A DNA stretch of 54,267 nucleotides from an uncultured Oscillospiraceae bacterium (GTDB lineage Bacteria > Bacillota > Clostridia > Oscillospirales > Ruminococcaceae). The notes beneath the pieces are model-generated. The model was not told the DNA's origin and made no database searches. It saw only the letters and a program-made list of their open reading frames with translations. Positions 26,267 to 32,555 of the stretch are shown in pieces (the stretch's first letter is position 1; each line of letters begins with the position of its first letter). The stretch covers positions 1 to 54,267 of the forward strand of contig UQGL01000016.1 of assembly GCA_900540595.1 (NCBI GenBank). The letters are read 5' to 3'. A program made the position numbers and the translations under genes.

Positions 26267-27622
26267 ATGAGCGACTACGCAGCCATTGAAAAGGAAGCCC
26301 GCATTTTTACCGAGGAATGTGTCACCAACAACCGCATTGATCCCACGCTGTTTGCCCAATACGACATCAAGCGCGGCCTGCGCGACAAAAACGGCAAGGG
26401 CGTGCTGGCGGGCATCACGAACATTTCTCGCATCGACGCCTTTGAGGAGCGCGACGGCCAGAAGGTTCCCTGCGAGGGCAAGCTCTGGTACCGCGGCTAC
26501 AACGTCTACGACCTGATCCGCGGTCTGCGCGGCAAGCGCTATGCGTTTGAGGGCGCGGCCTATCTGCTGCTGCTCGGCGACCTGCCGAACAAAGAGCAGC
26601 TCGAGAGCTTCACCGCCTGCCTTGCCAAATGCCGCGACCTGCCGACAAACTTTGTGCGAGACGTCATCATGAAGGCCCCCAGTCACGACCTGATGAACTC
26701 GCTGACCCGCAGCGTGCTGACGCTGGCCAACTACGATGACGACATCGGCAAGACCGACCTGCAGACCCAGCTGGAACAGTGCATCAAGCTCATCAGCGTT
26801 TTCCCGATGCTGGCGGTCTACGGCTACCACGCCTACAATTACTATGAGTGCGGCGGCAGCATGTACATCCACCGCCCCGACCCGAGCCTGTCCACGGCGG
26901 AAAACCTGCTGAAGATGCTGCGCCCCGACCAGAAGTACACCGACCTCGAGGCCCACGTGCTGGACATTGCCCTGCTGCTGCACATGGAGCACGGCGGCGG
27001 CAACAACTCCACCTTCACGACCCGCGTCGTCACCTCGTCCGGGTCGGATACCTACTCCGTCATTGCGGCGGCGCTTTCCAGCCTGAAGGGACCCAAGCAC
27101 GGCGGCGCCAATATCAAGGTCATGCAGATGATGGATGACATCCGCACCCATGTCACTGACCCGCTCGATGAGGATGCCATGTCCGATTACCTCGGCCGCA
27201 TCGTGGACCGGCAGGCCTTTGACCAGAAGGGTCTGATCTACGGCATGGGCCACGCGGTCTACTCACTGAGCGACCCGCGTGCGGTCGTGTTCAAGAGCTT
27301 TGTCCACCAGTTGGCCGATGCCAAGGGCCGCAGCCGCGATTTTGAATATTACAACACGATCGAGCGGCTGGCCCCCAAGGTCATTGCCGAGAAACGCCAC
27401 ATTTACAAGGGCGTTTCCACCAATGTAGACTTCTACTCCGGCTTCGTGTATGACATGCTGGGCATCCCGGTCGAGCTGTACACCCCTATCTTTGCGATTG
27501 CGCGCATCGTGGGCTGGTCTGCCCACCGCATGGAGGAGCTTGTCAATGTGGACAAGATCATCCGCCCCGCCTACCAGAGCATCATGCAGACAAGGGAGTA
27601 TGTGCCGCTGGAGGAGCGCTGA
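26267..27622 (+). CDS. gltA: Citrate synthase
   Basis: A 451-residue citrate synthase condensing acetyl-CoA and oxaloacetate, presumably for glutamate synthesis through a partial TCA route. The family's catalytic regions are visible: HMEHGGGNNSTF, the His in LKGPKHGGANIKV, GMGHAVYSLSDPR, and the Asp in STNVDFYSGFVYDMLG. The start at 26267 has AAAGGGAGG upstream. The protein is long for a type I enzyme but matches clostridial citrate/2-methylcitrate synthases. It has a consensus promoter and a shared bidirectional terminator; no aconitase or isocitrate dehydrogenase gene adjoins it here. Confidence 0.95.
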   Translation: MSDYAAIEKEARIFTEECVTNNRIDPTLFAQYDIKRGLRDKNGKGVLAGITNISRIDAFEERDGQKVPCEGKLWYRGYNVYDLIRGLRGKRYAFEGAAYLLLLGDLPNKEQLESFTACLAKCRDLPTNFVRDVIMKAPSHDLMNSLTRSVLTLANYDDDIGKTDLQTQLEQCIKLISVFPMLAVYGYHAYNYYECGGSMYIHRPDPSLSTAENLLKMLRPDQKYTDLEAHVLDIALLLHMEHGGGNNSTFTTRVVTSSGSDTYSVIAAALSSLKGPKHGGANIKVMQMMDDIRTHVTDPLDEDAMSDYLGRIVDRQAFDQKGLIYGMGHAVYSLSDPRAVVFKSFVHQLADAKGRSRDFEYYNTIERLAPKVIAEKRHIYKGVSTNVDFYSGFVYDMLGIPVELYTPIFAIARIVGWSAHRMEELVNVDKIIRPAYQSIMQTREYVPLEER

Positions 27623-27641
27623 CACAGTCGCATAAAACCGC

Positions 27642-27683
27642 AAAAAAAGAGAAGCAGCCGTCACAGGCTGCTTCTCTCTTTTT
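27642..27683. terminator. Bidirectional terminator between citrate synthase and acyltransferase
   Basis: AGAGAAGCAGCC pairs with GGCTGCTTCTCT; an A-run lies to the left and a T-run to the right, so it serves both converging genes. Confidence 0.9.
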
Positions 27684-27704
27684 GTTGTATAGGGTGCTGG
27701 CTCG

Positions 27705-28769
27705 TCACAGCAGCGCCCGCAGCTTGCGGTAAACTGCGTTGGCTGCCAGCGGCAGGGCCAGACCGGCGGCCGTGTAGGCCAGCCACCAGACACCGCCGGC
27801 AAAATAGACGGGGAAAGCCGCCAGCAGGTAACTCTCCCCGCCCGTAGCCAGCAGGCCCAGCCATGTCACAAGCTTAAAGCTCAAAAAATGCAAAATCACA
27901 ATCGGCATCGTGGCGCGGCCCAGATAGCCAAGCACGGCGCTGACGCGGGGCAGGGGGGCCGTCAGGCAGGCGGCGCTGCGCACCAGCACCCAGCCGGCCA
28001 TGCTGGCCAACAGCAAAAATGCCGGGTTGGTATAGCCGTTGCCCGCCAGCCCGACCGAGCCGAGCCGCCGCAGCACCAGCAGCAGAACAAAGGCCGCTGC
28101 GCCAGCAGCCGCCCGGTACAGCGGGCGCACCTCCGACCGCGCAGTGCGGCGCAGCACCGTGCCAAGGTAGAACATCCAGTAGCAGCTGGCCGCAATACCC
28201 ACCCCCCAGACATTCCAGCCGACCTGATTACAGTGCCAGCCGACCCAGAGCAGCACGCCGGAAAGCAGCCCCTGCGCAATCAGCGTATCGCCGCCATGCA
28301 GCAGCTTTTGCAGCAAAACCTCGATGACAGCATACAATAGGGAGATCTGGAACAGCGCCTGTATGAACCACATCGCGCCGCCCAACTGGGTGCCGCCGTC
28401 AAATACGCACCAGTGTACCGTGCGGCCGATGATGTCCTTGATGCTCACCGGTGCTGTAACACTGTTGCCCGGGATCTCCGCGATCCGCGCATCCGCCGTC
28501 AGGATGTTCAGCCGCAGAAAAAGGTTGTTGCATACCGTAAATACCGTGTTGGCCGCCACAAAGGGCAGCCAGAGGGTCACCAGCTTGCGCCTGACAAAAT
28601 GTACCAGCCCGCCCCGCAGGCTGAAAAACCACCCGCTGAGCATAAAAAACAGCGCCATGTGGAATAAATAAATATAATCCGTACCCGGAAACCCGGAATG
28701 TCCCAGCACCATAAGCACAATGCCGATGCCGCGCATACTATCTAGTACAGGGTCGCGCTGCTTTGCCAT
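27705..28769 (-). CDS. Acyltransferase 3 family membrane protein
   Basis: A 354-residue integral membrane protein with about ten hydrophobic segments. The N-terminus RDPVLDSMRGIGIVLMVLGHSG carries the conserved Arg and His of acyltransferase family 3 (OafA/NodX type), and FHMALFFMLSGWFF follows. Such proteins O-acylate surface polysaccharides, peptidoglycan or lipids. The donor and target cannot be inferred from the neighbours. The start at 28769 has GCGAGG upstream. No clear promoter is seen. Confidence 0.88.
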   Translation of the reverse strand: MAKQRDPVLDSMRGIGIVLMVLGHSGFPGTDYIYLFHMALFFMLSGWFFSLRGGLVHFVRRKLVTLWLPFVAANTVFTVCNNLFLRLNILTADARIAEIPGNSVTAPVSIKDIIGRTVHWCVFDGGTQLGGAMWFIQALFQISLLYAVIEVLLQKLLHGGDTLIAQGLLSGVLLWVGWHCNQVGWNVWGVGIAASCYWMFYLGTVLRRTARSEVRPLYRAAAGAAAFVLLLVLRRLGSVGLAGNGYTNPAFLLLASMAGWVLVRSAACLTAPLPRVSAVLGYLGRATMPIVILHFLSFKLVTWLGLLATGGESYLLAAFPVYFAGGVWWLAYTAAGLALPLAANAVYRKLRALL

Positions 28770-28821
28770 AAGTTACAACCTCGCTTTTACAAAAATACCG
28801 TCCACGGTCGGGCGGCAAGGG

Positions 28822-29196
28822 TCACTGCGCGTTTTTGGCGCGGCATTTGGGGCAGATATACCGGATCGTCAGCGTGTAGCCGCGGACTTCGGTGCCGATG
28901 GCGGCCTCAATATCGCGGATCAACCCCACGACCGGCAGGTCTGCCAGCTCGCCGCAGCTCTCACACAACAGATGGCCGTGGGGGCTGGGGTTGGCATCGT
29001 AACGGTCGGGGCCGTCGGGCATCTCCAGATGGCCAATCTCGCCGTCCAGCTCCATCAATTTCAGGTTGCGGTACACAGTGCCGCGCGCAATGTGCGGCAT
29101 GGCCTGCCGCGCATGGCAGAAGATTTCGTCAGCGGTCAGATGCTCCGGGCATTTTTCACGCATGATACCCAAAATCAGGGCGCGTTGGCGTGTCAT
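28822..29196 (-). CDS. Fur-family metalloregulator (PerR-like by context)
   Basis: A 124-residue winged-helix repressor: DNA-binding domain at about 1-60 with VYRNLKLMELDGEI, then a dimerisation domain. Two CxxC pairs (Cys78/Cys81 and Cys115/Cys118) would hold the structural zinc. It is near the short end of the family. The start at 29196 has AAGGAGGT upstream. A dyad TAAGA-N5-TCTTA lies over its transcription start, and a similar dyad precedes the divergent rubrerythrin gene. A peroxide-sensing PerR role is therefore favoured, but Fur or Zur cannot be excluded. Confidence 0.88.
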   Translation of the reverse strand: MTRQRALILGIMREKCPEHLTADEIFCHARQAMPHIARGTVYRNLKLMELDGEIGHLEMPDGPDRYDANPSPHGHLLCESCGELADLPVVGLIRDIEAAIGTEVRGYTLTIRYICPKCRAKNAQ

Positions 29197-29218
29197 GGGC
29201 AGACCTCCTTACCAAATT

Positions 29219-29233
29219 TAAGATTAACTCTTA
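29219..29233. promoter_or_regulatory. Operator dyad at the Fur-family gene
   Basis: TAAGATTAACTCTTA is a 15-bp dyad (TAAGA-N5-TCTTA) lying just downstream of the gene's -10, where a repressor would block initiation. Confidence 0.6.
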
Positions 29234-29238
29234 TTTAG

Positions 29239-29267
29239 ATACTACACCATAACCGCAGCTTTGTCAA
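29239..29267 (-). promoter_or_regulatory. Promoter of the Fur-family gene
   Basis: Minus strand TTGACA (29262-29267), 17 bp, TAGTAT (29239-29244). Confidence 0.75.
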
Positions 29268-29347
29268 CCGTCTGTTGTGTGCGGACAGCGTCGTTTCCTG
29301 CCTGCTGTACCGGTCGGGTGCAGTGCCGTGCCGCAGCAGCCACATAT

Positions 29348-29362
29348 CAAGACTGATTCTTA
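29348..29362. promoter_or_regulatory. Operator dyad upstream of rubrerythrin
   Basis: CAAGACTGATTCTTA keeps the AAGA-N5-TCTT core of the site at 29219-29233 and shares the flank TTATTTA. It lies 20 nt before the rubrerythrin start. No convincing -35/-10 pair is visible next to it. Confidence 0.55.
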
Positions 29363-29382
29363 TTTAACGAGGAGGTATCCCT

Positions 29383-29925
29383 ATGGAACTGAGAGGCAGC
29401 AAGACCGAGAAAAACCTGTGGGAGGCATTTGCAGGCGAGAGTCAGGCCCGCAACAAATACACGCTCTTTGCCGCCAAGGCGCGGCAGGACGGCTACGAAC
29501 AGATCGGTGCGATCTTTGATGACACCGCCGACAATGAGCGTGCGCACGCCAAGATCTGGTTTGAGCTGTTGATGGAGAACGGCGAGATCCCCGACACGCT
29601 GACCTGCCTGAAGATGGCCGCCGCGGGCGAGAACGAGGAGCACACCTCGATGTACCCGCGCATGGCCGCCGAGGCAAAGGAGGAGGGCTTTACCCAGATC
29701 GCCGCCCTGTTCAAGAAGGTTGCCGCTATCGAAAAAGATCATGAAGAGCGCTACAAGGCTCTCGCCGCCAACATTGAGGCCGGTAAGGTCTTTGCGCGCG
29801 AGCATGAGCAGGTCTGGCAGTGCCGCAACTGCGGGTTTGTCTATATCGGCCGCCATGCCCCCGCCAAATGCCCCGTCTGCACCCATCCCAGAAGCTATTT
29901 TGAACTGAAAAGCAGCAATTATTGA
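29383..29925 (+). CDS. rbr: Rubrerythrin
   Basis: A 180-residue non-haem diiron peroxidase that reduces hydrogen peroxide in anaerobes. The N-terminal ferritin-like domain carries the diiron ligands in ENLWEAFAGESQARNKY (about 11-27) and in later ExxH segments (NERAH, EKDHEERY). The C-terminal rubredoxin domain has the two Cys pairs, CRNCG and CPVC, for one iron. Full length. The start at 29383 has GAGGAGG upstream. Divergent from the Fur-family gene and sharing its operator type, so probably part of its peroxide regulon. Confidence 0.96.
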   Translation: MELRGSKTEKNLWEAFAGESQARNKYTLFAAKARQDGYEQIGAIFDDTADNERAHAKIWFELLMENGEIPDTLTCLKMAAAGENEEHTSMYPRMAAEAKEEGFTQIAALFKKVAAIEKDHEERYKALAANIEAGKVFAREHEQVWQCRNCGFVYIGRHAPAKCPVCTHPRSYFELKSSNY

Positions 29926-29932
29926 TAACGAT

Positions 29933-29959
29933 GGGGCGGCCGCGTGCCGCCCCGTTTTT
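29933..29959 (+). terminator. Intrinsic terminator of rubrerythrin
   Basis: GGGGCGG (29933-29939) pairs with CCGCCCC (29947-29953) then GTTTTTG. Confidence 0.85.
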
Positions 29960-29976
29960 GTTTACCGTACCTATTT

Positions 29977-30033
29977 GTAGGGGTCGGCGTCCCCGACGAC
30001 CCGGCAGTGCGGTAGCGACTATCACGCCTCTAC
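29977..30033. repeat. 57-nt GTAGGGG-family repeat
   Basis: Starts GTAGGGGTCGGCGTCCCC and ends CCTCTAC. Related to the sequence at 6079-6122. It separates the rubrerythrin terminator from the iron-region promoter. Confidence 0.65.
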
Positions 30034-30050
30034 TTTTTTCGAGATTTTGC

Positions 30051-30079
30051 TTGACATCCGCTCCCTGACATGCTATATT
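30051..30079 (+). promoter_or_regulatory. First promoter of the iron region
   Basis: TTGACA (30051-30056), 17 bp, TATATT (30074-30079). A perfect GTTAG-N6-CTAAC dyad begins at the predicted transcription start. Confidence 0.8.
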
Positions 30080-30085
30080 GTCTAT

Positions 30086-30101
30086 GTTAGTTATTGCTAA
30101 C
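30086..30101. promoter_or_regulatory. Iron-box dyad 1
   Basis: GTTAGTTATTGCTAAC: GTTAG-N6-CTAAC with both halves perfect, located on the +1 of the promoter at 30051-30079. Confidence 0.7.
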
Positions 30102-30168
30102 CTTGCAAATTTCCAATTTGCTCTTATCACCCGCCCTGCGCGGTTCTCTCCCCGTACAGGGCGGTTTT
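30086..30168 (+). ncRNA. Candidate short structured transcript in the iron region
   Basis: From the predicted start (about 30086) the RNA would form three hairpins: GTTAG/CTAAC; GCAAATT-tcc-AATTTGC (30105-30121); and CCGCCCTG/CAGGGCGG (30131-30164) followed by TTTT. The last has a pyrimidine-rich loop around TTCTCTCC. The whole is about 83 nt. It could be a small RNA or an attenuated leader of the DUF3793 gene. The T-run is short, so termination may be partial. Confidence 0.4.
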
Positions 30169-30180
30169 ATGGAGCGCTTG

Positions 30181-30196
30181 GTTAGCAAATACTAAC
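30181..30196. promoter_or_regulatory. Iron-box dyad 2
   Basis: GTTAGCAAATACTAAC, both halves perfect, 25 nt upstream of the DUF3793 start and downstream of the leader terminator. It may act as a roadblock or mark a second weak promoter. Confidence 0.65.
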
Positions 30197-30221
30197 TATC
30201 ATAACGGTAAGGAGCCATCTC

Positions 30222-30815
30222 ATGCAGGAACGCACCTACGCTACCCCCAGCCCGCGCAGCTTCGCCTGTGATCTTGCCACGCTGTGCGCCCCCACGCTGG
30301 CAGGGCTCAAGCCCGCCAGTCTCTTTCGCTACCAGCCCGCCCCCGGGCAGGATGCTGCCGCTATGGCGGCTGCATGGCATACGGAGCTGTCACCCCGCGG
30401 GGTCACTGTGCAGGTGCTCAAGCAGTGTCCGCGCACAGGGGCTGTCCTTGTCTATGTCTACCGCCCCGCGCGGGTGGCAAAGCTGTTGGCTGATGACCGC
30501 ACGCTGGCATTTCTGGCAGGGGAGGGCTACACCCCCGGCACAGCGGACGAGCTGCTGGCGCAGCTGGCCGAGCGGCTCTGCTGTGAGCAAGATTTTCCGC
30601 ATGAGATCGGCGTTTTTCTGGGCTACCCGCTGGCGGATGTCATCGGGTTCATCCAAAACCGCGGCAAAAACTTTACTGCGTGCGGCTATTGGAAGGTCTA
30701 CACCGACCCGACCGCTGCGCAGGCGGAGTTTGACCGCTACAAAAAGTGCGAGCGCATCTACGCCCGCTGCTATTACAACGGCACCCCGATCAGCCGGCTG
30801 ACCGTAGCCGCCTGA
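30222..30815 (+). CDS. DUF3793 family protein
   Basis: A 197-residue cytoplasmic protein matching the DUF3793 family of Firmicutes, which has no known function. Recognisable parts are a basic/aromatic N-terminal region, VYVYRPARVAKLL, and the C-terminal HEIGVFLGYPLADVIGFIQNRG...GYWKVY stretch (about 128-170). The start at 30222 follows AAGGAG. It is transcribed with the flavodoxin gene 38 nt downstream, behind two iron-box dyads, so expression in iron limitation is expected. The DUF3793-flavodoxin pairing suggests a redox role when ferredoxin is scarce, but that is inference. Confidence 0.82.
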   Translation: MQERTYATPSPRSFACDLATLCAPTLAGLKPASLFRYQPAPGQDAAAMAAAWHTELSPRGVTVQVLKQCPRTGAVLVYVYRPARVAKLLADDRTLAFLAGEGYTPGTADELLAQLAERLCCEQDFPHEIGVFLGYPLADVIGFIQNRGKNFTACGYWKVYTDPTAAQAEFDRYKKCERIYARCYYNGTPISRLTVAA

Positions 30816-30853
30816 CGATGCACCACATACTATCTGAAAAGGAGTACTTTATC

Positions 30854-31282
30854 ATGAGCAAAATTGCAGTTATTTATTGGAGCGGCACCGGCAACACCGA
30901 GGCCATGGCAGATCTGGTTGCCAGCGCAGCGGCTGCCGCCGGTGCTTCCGTTGATAAGTTCACCGCGTCCGAGTTCAACACCGCCTCCGCCGGTGATTAC
31001 ACCGGCTTCGCACTGGGCTGCCCCGCCATGGGTGCCGAGCAGCTGGAGGAGAGCGAGTTTGAGCCGATGTATCAGGCGCTGCGCGGCTCGCTGAGCGGCA
31101 AGCCCGTTGGGCTGTTCGGCTCCTACGGCTGGGGCGATGGCGAGTGGATCCGCACCTGGGCCGAGGATGCCGAGGCTGCCGGTGCCCGCATGGTCGTTGA
31201 GCCGGTCATGGCCAACGGCTCCCCCGATGGCGATGCCGAGACCGCCTGCGCAGCCCTGGGCACGGCACTGGCCAACGCCTGA
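30854..31282 (+). CDS. Flavodoxin
   Basis: A 142-residue FMN-binding electron carrier. The phosphate loop is WSGTGNTEAM (about 9-18), and the second FMN loop region includes FGSYGWGDGEW. Short-chain flavodoxin length. Flavodoxin commonly replaces ferredoxin when iron is limiting, which agrees with the iron-box promoter upstream. The start at 30854 has AAAGGAG upstream. A strong terminator (31316-31344) closes the two-gene unit. Confidence 0.94.
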   Translation: MSKIAVIYWSGTGNTEAMADLVASAAAAAGASVDKFTASEFNTASAGDYTGFALGCPAMGAEQLEESEFEPMYQALRGSLSGKPVGLFGSYGWGDGEWIRTWAEDAEAAGARMVVEPVMANGSPDGDAETACAALGTALANA

Positions 31283-31315
31283 TCCTTTACGACATTACCT
31301 ATCCATCCATAAACG

Positions 31316-31344
31316 GGAGGGGCAGCGCTGCCCCTCCTCTTTTT
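31316..31344 (+). terminator. Intrinsic terminator of the flavodoxin unit
   Basis: A perfect 22-nt palindrome, GGAGGGGCAGC with GCTGCCCCTCC, followed by TCTTTTT. Confidence 0.85.
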
Positions 31345-31368
31345 GCGCGGTACCCAAAAAGTGCCTGC

Positions 31369-31397
31369 TTGACAAAGCGTACGGAAGTTAGTATATT
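31369..31397 (+). promoter_or_regulatory. Second promoter of the iron region
   Basis: TTGACA (31369-31374), 17 bp, TATATT (31392-31397), driving the HMA protein gene. Its -10 lies inside iron-box dyad 3. Confidence 0.8.
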
Positions 31398-31402
31398 CTG
31401 AG
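31387..31402. promoter_or_regulatory. Iron-box dyad 3
   Basis: GTTAGTATATTCTGAG: left half perfect, right half two mismatches; it covers the -10 hexamer. Confidence 0.5.
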
Positions 31403-31406
31403 TTGG

Positions 31407-31422
31407 ATTAGAAAAAGCTAAC
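31407..31422. promoter_or_regulatory. Iron-box dyad 4
   Basis: ATTAGAAAAAGCTAAC: one mismatch, 20 bp (two helical turns) from dyad 3 and just upstream of the ribosome site. Confidence 0.6.
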
Positions 31423-31438
31423 TTGGAGGTTTTACACT

Positions 31439-31813
31439 ATGGCAAACATTATTATCGTTCTGCTCTTAGCGGCTGCAGTCGGCTACGGCATTTACAGCTT
31501 TGTACATCATCTGCGCTGCGGCGGGGGCTGCTGCGGTGAGCATGAGGCTGCCGCCAAAAAAGTACGGGTGGCCGACCGCGACCGCAGCCACTACCCCCAT
31601 CGGCTGGTGCTGGGTGTGGACGGCATGACCTGCCAGAACTGCCAGCGCCGTGTTGAAAACGCCCTCAACGCGATGCCCGGCACCTGGGCTGCCGCCGATC
31701 TGGCCGCACAGCAGGTGAGCATCCTGACCAAGGAAACGCCCGATGAGGCGGCTATCCGTCAGGCGATCCGCGATGCGGGCTACCTGCCCCTGCGCACGAC
31801 CGTCAAGCAGTAA
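31439..31813 (+). CDS. Membrane-anchored Cys-rich segment fused to a heavy-metal-associated domain
   Basis: A 124-residue protein of two parts. Residues 1-45 are one membrane helix followed by Cys27/Cys31/Cys32 and a basic tail, like the short FeoB-associated Cys-rich membrane proteins. Residues about 55-124 form an HMA domain with the metal loop GMTCQNC (Cys65, Cys68). The start at 31439 has TTGGAGG upstream and the gene has its own iron-box promoter. It may hand metal to or from the membrane at the Feo system. The Feo-type anchor joined to an HMA domain is unusual. Confidence 0.8.
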   Translation: MANIIIVLLLAAAVGYGIYSFVHHLRCGGGCCGEHEAAAKKVRVADRDRSHYPHRLVLGVDGMTCQNCQRRVENALNAMPGTWAAADLAAQQVSILTKETPDEAAIRQAIRDAGYLPLRTTVKQ

Positions 31814-31856
31814 AGTACGCCGCACACTAAAAAATATGCAAAATTGCACGATTTTG

Positions 31857-31872
31857 GTTAGCAATAACTATC
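31857..31872. promoter_or_regulatory. Iron-box dyad 5
   Basis: GTTAGCAATAACTATC: left half perfect, one mismatch in the right half; upstream of the feo promoter. Confidence 0.55.
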
Positions 31873-31886
31873 CATTCTTACAAAAT

Positions 31887-31902
31887 GTTACCCTACACTA
31901 AC
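31887..31902. promoter_or_regulatory. Iron-box dyad 6
   Basis: GTTACCCTACACTAAC: right half perfect, one mismatch in the left half; just upstream of the feo -35. Confidence 0.55.
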
Positions 31903-31910
31903 TTTGCAGC

Positions 31911-31939
31911 TTGACATCCGCAGTTAGCGGTGCTAAACT
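31911..31939 (+). promoter_or_regulatory. Promoter of the feo operon
   Basis: TTGACA (31911-31916), 17 bp, TAAACT (31934-31939). Five iron-box dyads surround it. Confidence 0.7.
31923..31938. promoter_or_regulatory. Iron-box dyad 7
   Basis: GTTAGCGGTGCTAAAC: left half perfect, right half imperfect or shifted by one; it lies inside the feo promoter. Confidence 0.45.
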
Positions 31940-31950
31940 ATCCACGTAAG

Positions 31951-31979
31951 CGGTTAGAGCGTTCTAACCGCAAGTTTTT
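31951..31979 (+). promoter_or_regulatory. Iron-box dyad 8 that also forms a terminator-like hairpin
   Basis: GCGGTTAG/CTAACCGC is an 8-bp perfect stem; the dyad itself is GTTAGAGCGTTCTAAC (31953-31968). In RNA it would be followed by AAGTTTTTG about 30 nt into the feo transcript, so it may act both as DNA operator and RNA terminator. Confidence 0.6.
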
Positions 31980-31988
31980 GCCCCGTGT

Positions 31989-32004
31989 GTTAGCGTGCGC
32001 TAAT
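31989..32004. promoter_or_regulatory. Iron-box dyad 9
   Basis: GTTAGCGTGCGCTAAT: one mismatch, in the feoA leader. Confidence 0.55.
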
Positions 32005-32038
32005 ATGTTGCAGATTTGCCAAAAGAGGAGTGTGTGGA

Positions 32039-32251
32039 ATGCCTTTAACCATGTCCAAAGCAGGCGATACCGTCACCATCCAGAAGATCACCGGCAAGGA
32101 TGAGGTTCGCCAGCATCTGGCCGAGCTCGGCTTTGTCGTGGGTGAGACCGTTACCATCGTCAGCGAGATCAGCGGCAACCTGATCATTCAGGTCAAAGAG
32201 GCCCGCATCGCGCTGGACAAGACGCTGGCCATGCGTATCATTGTCGGCTGA
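32039..32251 (+). CDS. feoA: FeoA-like protein (first copy)
   Basis: A 70-residue SH3-like cytoplasmic protein that assists the FeoB ferrous-iron transporter. The family pattern HLAELGFVVGETVTIVSEISGNLIIQVKEARIALDKTLAMRI is clear. The ATG at 32039 is chosen over a GTG at 32030 because AAAAGAGGAG is then 8 nt upstream. First gene of the feoA-feoA-feoB operon, 62 nt before the second feoA. Tandem feoA copies are common in Clostridia. Confidence 0.93.
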   Translation: MPLTMSKAGDTVTIQKITGKDEVRQHLAELGFVVGETVTIVSEISGNLIIQVKEARIALDKTLAMRIIVG

Positions 32252-32313
32252 TAAAAAGGGAATCTCAGCCGCAGGCTGTTTGATTTATTGTACCTTAAGA
32301 GGAGGAACGAAGT

Positions 32314-32535
32314 ATGAAGACTCTGAAAGATGCACAGGTCGGCGAGACCGTTACCGTTGCCAAGCTGCACGGCGAAGGCCCTGTCAAGCGCCGTATCATG
32401 GACATGGGCCTGACCAAGGGCACCAGCGTCTATGTCCGCAAGGTGGCCCCTCTGGGCGACCCGATGGAGTTGACGGTCCGCAACTATGAGCTCAGCGTCC
32501 GCAAGGCAGACGCCGAGATGATCGAGGTTGAGTAA
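32314..32535 (+). CDS. feoA: FeoA-like protein (second copy)
   Basis: A 73-residue FeoA domain protein (MKTLKDAQVGETVTVAKLHG...RRIMDMGLTKGTSVYVRKVAPLGDPMELTVRNYELSVRKADAEMI). It is nearer to classical FeoA than the first copy, with the RRIMDMGLTKG and PLGDPMEL signatures. AAGAGGAGGAAC provides the ribosome site. It ends 20 nt before feoB, so all three genes are co-translated closely. Confidence 0.95.
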   Translation: MKTLKDAQVGETVTVAKLHGEGPVKRRIMDMGLTKGTSVYVRKVAPLGDPMELTVRNYELSVRKADAEMIEVE

Positions 32536-32555
32536 TTCAGAAAGGGGTATAACCA

